DNA of 7,601 nucleotides from SZUA-430 sp044375275 (GTDB taxonomy: Bacteria; Pseudomonadota; Alphaproteobacteria; Micropepsales; Micropepsaceae): contig JBILMZ010000171.1 of assembly GCA_044375275.1 (NCBI GenBank), forward strand, positions 1 to 7,601, in the 5' to 3' direction. Every line of letters starts with the position of its first letter. Position 1 is the stretch's first letter. This document shows positions 5,406 to 7,601 of this stretch, piece by piece. The position numbers and the translations under genes were made by a program. The notes under the pieces were generated by a model. That model did no database searches, was not told the origin of the DNA, and was given only the letters and a program-made list of their open reading frames with translations.

Positions 5406-6297
5406 AACAACCCTGAGAGAAATCCGCAGCTGGCACATGGACAGTCGCCGCTGGGCCGGCTACCGCCCGCGCCCCGGTGACGTCGTCGTCGGCACCTATC
5501 CGAAATGCGGCACTACCTGGACGCAGCAGATCGTGAGCCTGCTCATCTTCCAGTCACCCGAGCCCCGCGCGGTAATGGCGACCGCACCCTGGATCGACTT
5601 TCGCGCCGGTCAGCCCGCCGAGACCGTGCTGTCGATGATCGACGCGCAGACACACCGCCGCTCGCTCAAGACGCATTTGCCGCTCGACGCGCTCCCGTTC
5701 CACGATGAGGTCCGCTACATCCACGTCGCACGCGACGGCCTCGACGCCTTCATGTCGTGGTACAACCACACGCGCGGCTACAAGCGCATGCATTTGCTCG
5801 ACGCGGCAGGTGAGGGCGATGAAACGATCAGCCGTCCCTATCCGCGACCCGCCGCCGACCCGCGCGAATTCTTCCGCGACTGGATGGGCCTGAACCCCGC
5901 CAACGAAACCGACGTCTCCGCGCGTGCCTTCTTCGACACCGAGCGCACCTGGTGGGCCGCCCGCGAGAAGCCCAACATGCTCATGGTGCATTACACTGAC
6001 CTGAAAGCCGACCTCGACGGCCAGATGCGCCGCATCGCGGATTTCCTCCGCATCGAGACCCCGAAATCGCTCTGGCCCCAACTGGTCGAAGCAGCGACCT
6101 TCGAAGCCATGCGCCGCGATGGCAAGTCCCTGCTACCCACCGCCGACGCCGCCTTCGAAGGGGGACACGAAGGCTTCCTCTTCCAGGGCCACAACCAGCG
6201 CTGGCGCGACGTCCTCACCGACGAAGACATAAACCTCTACCGCACAACCGCCGCCCGCGAGCTCCCCGCCGACCTCTACACCTGGCTCTCCCGCTAA
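5398..6297 (+). CDS. PAPS-dependent sulfotransferase family protein
   Basis: A complete 299-residue protein of the Sulfotransfer_1 family (cytosolic sulfotransferase fold), which transfers sulfate from 3'-phosphoadenosine 5'-phosphosulfate to a hydroxyl or amine. The 5'-phosphosulfate loop TYPKCGTTW (33-41, K36) is intact, the putative catalytic base is H93 in KTHLP (91-95), and the 3'-phosphate motif is YIHVARDGLDAFMSWY (107-122, with R112 and S120). The usual C-terminal RKGxxGxWK nucleotide loop is not recognisable; the matching region FEGGHEGFLFQGHNQRW (253-269) is degenerate, as in many bacterial members. There is no signal peptide or membrane segment, so it should be cytoplasmic. The ATG at 5398 has AGGG 7 nt upstream and lies within a hairpin. 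The acceptor is unknown. It is divergent from xsc and could share regulatory sites with it, though one uses activated sulfate and the other releases sulfite. Confidence 0.92.
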   Translation: MDTTTLREIRSWHMDSRRWAGYRPRPGDVVVGTYPKCGTTWTQQIVSLLIFQSPEPRAVMATAPWIDFRAGQPAETVLSMIDAQTHRRSLKTHLPLDALPFHDEVRYIHVARDGLDAFMSWYNHTRGYKRMHLLDAAGEGDETISRPYPRPAADPREFFRDWMGLNPANETDVSARAFFDTERTWWAAREKPNMLMVHYTDLKADLDGQMRRIADFLRIETPKSLWPQLVEAATFEAMRRDGKSLLPTADAAFEGGHEGFLFQGHNQRWRDVLTDEDINLYRTTAARELPADLYTWLSR

Positions 6298-6310
6298 ACA
6301 GGTCATGTCT

Positions 6311-6362
6311 CTTCCCCACGCCAAGCGTGGGGAAGTCCCTGCGCACCGCAGGTGCTGCAGGG
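6311..6362. repeat. Paired-hairpin intergenic element (two back-to-back stems)
   Basis: Hairpin A is a perfect 11-bp stem, CTTCCCCACGC (6311-6321) with GCGTGGGGAAG (6325-6335), loop CAA. One base later hairpin B pairs CCCTGC-GCACC (6337-6347) with GGTGC-T-GCAGGG (6351-6362), 11 bp with one bulge. It begins 13 nt after the sulfotransferase stop and could cap that transcript, although no T-run follows. The layout of two GC-rich stems ending in a G-rich tail resembles the element at 7052-7116 and the short palindromic repeats scattered in alphaproteobacterial genomes; the family resemblance is from memory and not tested. Confidence 0.6.
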
Positions 6363-6372
6363 GATGGGGTCA

Positions 6373-6402
6373 CTGGCACCAACCTCACCCCCGCGCTATC
6401 CT
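6373..6402 (+). promoter_or_regulatory. Candidate promoter for the secreted-protein gene
   Basis: CTGGCA (6373-6378) and TATCCT (6397-6402) are 18 bp apart and each match the sigma-70 hexamers at four of six positions. Transcription would start near 6409, leaving a short leader with GGAGG at 6414-6418 before the ATG at 6430. Position supports it; the match is modest. Confidence 0.3.
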
Positions 6403-6429
6403 CCCAAAGTCCCGGAGGTCCTACCCGCC

Positions 6430-7029
6430 ATGCGCCACGCCCTCATCGCAACCGCCCTCGCGCTCACCTTCTCCATCGCACCCACGGCACACGCCACCCC
6501 CTGCAAAACCACCGGCTCCCTCGACGCCCACGAACTCACCTTCGACCTGAAGGACCCCATGATCCTCCAGGCTCTCGAAATCTCGTTCCAGCTCGGCCTG
6601 TTGCCAAAGGAATTCCCCGAGAACGACATCGCTGCCAAAACGGACCCCTGCACCCGCGGCCCCTTTCCCTTCACGAACGGCATGACAATGGACCTGCGCG
6701 GCGAGGACGACGACAGCCCCCCGCGCTGGGCGGTGTCCCCGATCCCGGGGCCGACTGTTTATGTCGCCCTTGTTCCCAAACCCATTCCCGCCCTGAAATT
6801 CAAGGAGACCGCCCGATACGGCGGCAAGGCCAGCTTTGACGAGGACGACATGATGTACGCCGTCGTGCTCACCCGCGGCGACGACAAGCGCCACGTCTTC
6901 CACTTCTTCGACAAGATCCCGACCGACGACCGTCTGAAAGAACTGTTCCGTCCCATCACAATCAGCCAGGGCAGGGAGCAGGTCACGTTTGATACGGCAC
7001 AGCGACGGGTGACGATCCCAACAAGATGA
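6430..7029 (+). CDS. Predicted secreted (periplasmic) protein of unknown function
   Basis: I do not recognise this 199-residue protein. The N-terminus is a clear Sec signal peptide: basic R2/H3, a hydrophobic core of about residues 4-17 and an AHA cleavage site after residue 22, giving a mature protein beginning TPCK. There is no lipobox, so it is probably soluble in the periplasm. The mature part has only two cysteines, C25 and C74 (in TDPCTRG), which could form one disulfide, a strongly acidic patch GEDDDS (91-96) and FDEDD (136-140), a proline-rich PIPGP...VPKPIP stretch (104-120) and a C-terminal half that looks beta-rich. The frame is open further upstream to 6352, but the ATG at 6430 is chosen because it starts the signal peptide and has GGAGG 11 nt before it. 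It sits between two hairpin elements and is probably monocistronic. Confidence 0.75.
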   Translation: MRHALIATALALTFSIAPTAHATPCKTTGSLDAHELTFDLKDPMILQALEISFQLGLLPKEFPENDIAAKTDPCTRGPFPFTNGMTMDLRGEDDDSPPRWAVSPIPGPTVYVALVPKPIPALKFKETARYGGKASFDEDDMMYAVVLTRGDDKRHVFHFFDKIPTDDRLKELFRPITISQGREQVTFDTAQRRVTIPTR

Positions 7030-7051
7030 GCCCGAACACCCCGCCACATTT

Positions 7052-7116
7052 CCTCCCCCGCTTCAGCGGGGCGAGGTGGCTGCGCGTCGCGGCACGCGAG
7101 GCGTAGACGGAGGGGG
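7052..7116. repeat. Second GC-rich hairpin element after the secreted-protein gene
   Basis: CCTC-CCCCGC (7052-7061) pairs with GCGGGG-C-GAGG (7066-7076), a 10-bp stem with one bulge and loop TTCA, starting 22 nt after the stop codon. It is followed by GTGGC, a short CGCGT/ACGCG dyad (7083-7098) and the tail CGGAGGGGG (7108-7116), whose GGAGG can alternatively pair with CCTCC at 7052-7056. This order matches a common type of alphaproteobacterial intergenic repeat as I recall it. It may also serve as a terminator for the secreted-protein gene. The remaining bases to 7177 show nothing I can identify. Confidence 0.5.
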
Positions 7117-7177
7117 ACAGCGAACGCGGATGAGATGGTTGTCCGAGTATGAGGGCCGCCTCCCTATGCGGTCGATC

Positions 7178-7601
7178 TCACCCCGCCGGCGCATTCCAGC
7201 GACAAGCCAAGCGATCCAGGTGCATGCCCAGCAACTGCATTTGCTTCCTCGCCGTAAAGCGATCCGGCGCCACGATGGCATGCAGCCCCAGACCATCAAC
7301 AACACACAGCAGGAGTTCCGCCTCGGCGACCACGTCCTTTGGGGTCACTGTCACGCCGCGATGCTTGAGGACGGCGTGAATGGTCTCGGTCATCTTGGCC
7401 AGCAGGACGGCGTCACGAACCTCCTGACGCTTCCGGAGATCCGCCTGCACCAGGGATGCTGCGGTGAAGGCGAACCAGACAGTCCAGGACCGCCGGGTCG
7501 CGGGGTTGTGGGGGAGAAGTTCGCCAATCCACTGGCGCAGCGCCTCGGCGGGCAAGGCAGCCCCATTGAGACGCTCCAGATCTTCGGTCAGTTGACTGGC
7601 G
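7178..7601 (-). CDS. TetR/AcrR-family transcriptional regulator, C-terminal part
   Basis: The frame is open from the window end (7600) down to TGA at 7180-7178, giving 140 residues of a protein whose N-terminus, including the helix-turn-helix, is outside the window. The visible part is all-helical ligand-binding domain: a WTVWFAFTAAS helix, an arginine-rich RKRQEVRD stretch, and the C-terminal EAELLLCVVDGLGLHAIVAPDRF segment followed by GMHLDRLA, which is typical of the BetI-like TetR_C group. Such proteins are dimeric repressors released by small ligands. The target is unknown; any control of the divergently or distantly placed genes here is speculation. A TTG at 7555 should not be taken as the start because the frame and the similarity continue upstream. 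Confidence 0.85.
   Translation of the reverse strand, partial: ASQLTEDLERLNGAALPAEALRQWIGELLPHNPATRRSWTVWFAFTAASLVQADLRKRQEVRDAVLLAKMTETIHAVLKHRGVTVTPKDVVAEAELLLCVVDGLGLHAIVAPDRFTARKQMQLLGMHLDRLACRWNAPAG

Noticed and set aside
6352..6429. Earlier start for the secreted-protein gene
   Set aside because: It would place a proline-rich 26-residue segment before a clear signal peptide and overlaps the hairpin repeat and likely promoter.
1..7601. CRISPR array, tRNA, rRNA, insertion sequence or integrase
   Set aside because: No regularly spaced repeats, tRNA-like cloverleaf, rRNA sequence or transposase/integrase motifs were seen on either strand.

Overview
The window is GC-rich, densely coding DNA with strong G/C bias at third codon positions. 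Gene families (an xsc-type sulfoacetaldehyde acetyltransferase, a stand-alone phosphate acetyltransferase, a PAPS-type sulfotransferase), short structured intergenic repeats and a GTTC-N7-GTTC motif together suggest an alphaproteobacterium, perhaps a marine Rhodobacterales or Hyphomonadaceae/Caulobacterales relative. That assignment is inference; no rRNA or marker gene is present.

Layout. Bases 1-660 (+) hold the C-terminal two thirds of phosphate acetyltransferase (Pta). After 67 bp comes a complete acetyl-CoA hydrolase/CoA-transferase family gene (728-2089, +), probably in the same operon. Its 3' end overlaps by 25 bp the 3' end of a convergent TerC/Alx-type membrane protein gene (2065-3078, -). 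Upstream of terC lies a 194-bp gap full of inverted repeats, then xsc (3273-5051, -). A 346-bp divergent intergenic region (5052-5397) separates xsc from a sulfotransferase gene (5398-6297, +) and holds several dyads, a direct repeat, a LexA-like box and two stem-loops in the sulfotransferase leader. A two-hairpin repeat follows (6311-6362), then a small secreted protein of unknown function (6430-7029, +), a second hairpin element (7052-7116) and the C-terminal part of a TetR-family regulator (7178-7601, -), cut by the window end.

How the genes fit together. Xsc cleaves sulfoacetaldehyde with phosphate to sulfite and acetyl phosphate, and Pta turns acetyl phosphate into acetyl-CoA, so the window encodes the last two steps of C2-sulfonate (taurine/isethionate) dissimilation. 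Unusually, the two genes lie on opposite strands with two other genes between them. The CoA-transferase next to pta could pass the CoA of acetyl-CoA to another carboxylic acid, but its substrate cannot be read from sequence. The sulfotransferase uses activated sulfate and is a second, chemically distinct sulfur-related function next to xsc. No transporter, sulfite exporter, aminotransferase or TauR-type regulator is visible.

I did not find a clearly new multi-gene system. The most unusual material is regulatory: the xsc/sulfotransferase divergent region, the structured terC leader with a possible anti-Shine-Dalgarno, and the paired-hairpin repeats.
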